Shown: positions 63,273 to 64,000 of the stretch, piece by piece | How positions within the stretch are numbered: the stretch's first letter is position 1 | Layout: every line of letters begins with the position of its first letter | DNA from: Nannocystis sp. | GTDB lineage: Bacteria; Myxococcota_A; Polyangia; Nannocystales; Nannocystaceae | Assembly: GCF_016714285.1 (NCBI RefSeq) | Contig: NZ_JADJNN010000038.1 | Coordinates: 186,001-250,000 of the forward strand | Direction of reading: 5' to 3' | DNA: 64,000 nt | Made by a program: the position numbers and the translations under genes | Notes under the pieces: model-generated | Database searches by the model: none | What the model was told of the DNA's origin: nothing | Seen by the model: the letters and a program-made list of their open reading frames with translations, nothing else

Positions 63273-64000
63273 GACGGTGGCGAGGAAGCTCGCGGCGGCG
63301 GCGGCGAGCCTGGCCGGGTCCTTGATCGGTCGGGAGCAGGCGCTGTCGGTGCAGAGGTAGACCGCGGCGGCGCCGATGTCGGGGTAGCGGGCGCCGGGCG
63401 GGCTGACGCTGACGAGGGTGCGTGGATCGTCGAGGCCGAGGGCGGCGCGGTGCAGGGCGGCGCGGGCCGGGTCGTCGGGCTGGCCGACGATCGTGACGTC
63501 GACGGGGTGAAGGTCGCCTCGGCGAGGGCGAGGGCGTACTGGCCGAGCATGCGGCCCTCGTCGGCGATCGCCTGCGGGTCGGACACGGCGCGCAGGGCCT
63601 GATCGCGGCGTCGGCGTGGGATGAGGGGGCGGGCAGGTGGTCGATCTGGCGGTGCAGCTCGAGCAGGAAGCGGGCGGCCATGCCGTTGTCCTCGATCGGC
63701 TTGCGGCGCTCGGCGAACACGCCGACGGCCCCGGGTCGCGGGTGTGGGCGAAGAAGCCGCCGTGCTCGCGATCTTCGAGGGGGCGCGCATGAGCTCGCGA
63801 GGTCGAGGGCGTGCACGAGCCAGCGCTCGTCGCCGGTGACACGATGCAGCGCGAGCAGGGCGCGGCCGACGGCGGCCTGGTCGCGCAGGTGCAGAGGGCC
63901 GGGCAGGTCGGCGTCGTGGCGAAAGCCGCCGCCGGGCTCGCGGTGGGCCGAGAGCAGGCGCTCGCCGGCTTGCAGGGCCGCGGCGAGGGCGTCGTTGTCG
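63267..64000 (-). pseudogene. YyaL/DUF255-type thioredoxin-domain protein, C-terminal part, frameshifted
   Basis: The 3' end of a gene whose start lies outside the window. Assembled from three frames it reads ALLALHRVTGDERWLVHALD, EHGGFFAHTRDPG, ERRKPIEDNGMAARFLLELH, GRMLGQYALALAEATFTPVD and GAAAVYLCTDSACSRPIKDP. This matches the C-terminal six-hairpin part of YyaL/spermatogenesis-associated-protein-20-like proteins, whose N-terminal thioredoxin-like domain would lie beyond the window. Frame changes occur near 63800, 63740, 63625 and 63513. Function of the family is poorly known. It converges with the DAB operon. Confidence 0.65.

Overview
The window looks like chromosomal DNA of a myxobacterium, most likely near Nannocystis/Plesiocystis/Haliangium. 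GC content is very high and opposite strands carry long antisense open frames. Lipoproteins with Thr/Ser/Gly linkers and outer-membrane barrels are numerous, Ser/Thr kinases and an Rpn-type nuclease are present, and one protein ends in a MYXO-CTERM-like Cys-Ser-Cys/transmembrane/Arg tail. Placement is inferred from gene content. No rRNA, IS element, prophage or CRISPR array was seen; one tRNA was.

Layout. 0-3 kb: end of a Bat (aerotolerance) operon (BatC-like, BatD, BatE). 3-10 kb: Rpn nuclease, RlmI-like rRNA methyltransferase, outer-membrane barrel, GpmI, lipoproteins, methionine aminopeptidase. 10-16 kb: two ArsA/Get3-like ATPases flanking a biotinyl carrier, a methylase-like protein, a barrel, and a surface protein with a zincin-like motif. 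16-22 kb: tRNA-Gly, 5-formyl-THF cyclo-ligase, parvulin lipoprotein, a creatininase/benzoate-CoA-ligase pair, OmpA lipoprotein. 22-33 kb: FtsK, LolA, PhoD-type phosphatase, a beta-helix protein paired with a diheme cytochrome, a phosphoesterase-like lipoprotein. 33-37 kb: a three-subunit molybdenum enzyme with the signature of 4-hydroxybenzoyl-CoA reductase. 37-49 kb: two kinases, a membrane glycosyltransferase, a surface-glycan operon, RNase HI, lipoproteins and a small Lys/Ala/Pro-tailed protein. 49-56 kb: a six-gene minus-strand operon for a complex I-like membrane complex related to group 4 hydrogenases but without NiFe ligands (Ehr-like). 57-63 kb, divergent from it: DabA plus two NuoL/NuoM-like subunits, a DAB-type inorganic-carbon uptake system. 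63.3 kb to the end: a YyaL/DUF255-type protein.

Functional reading. The Ehr-like complex and the DAB operon share an AT-rich divergent promoter region with a 14-bp palindrome, which suggests co-regulated energy conversion and bicarbonate uptake. The reductase and the benzoate-CoA ligase both point to benzoyl-CoA metabolism, but they are 13 kb apart.

Two non-coding patterns stand out. First, gene boundaries repeatedly carry short tandem duplications; five of them have starting periods of 65-71 bp, and together they involve convergent ends and ATGA start/stop overlaps. Second, a dispersed 20-bp palindrome with core TGTCC-N4-GGACA recurs at about 17 places, inside and between genes. In addition, 49.9-56.2 kb and 63.5-63.85 kb are dense in single-base indels in short G/C runs. 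Each gene I checked is restored by one-base corrections with no nonsense substitutions, which looks more like sequence error than decay, though I cannot prove it.
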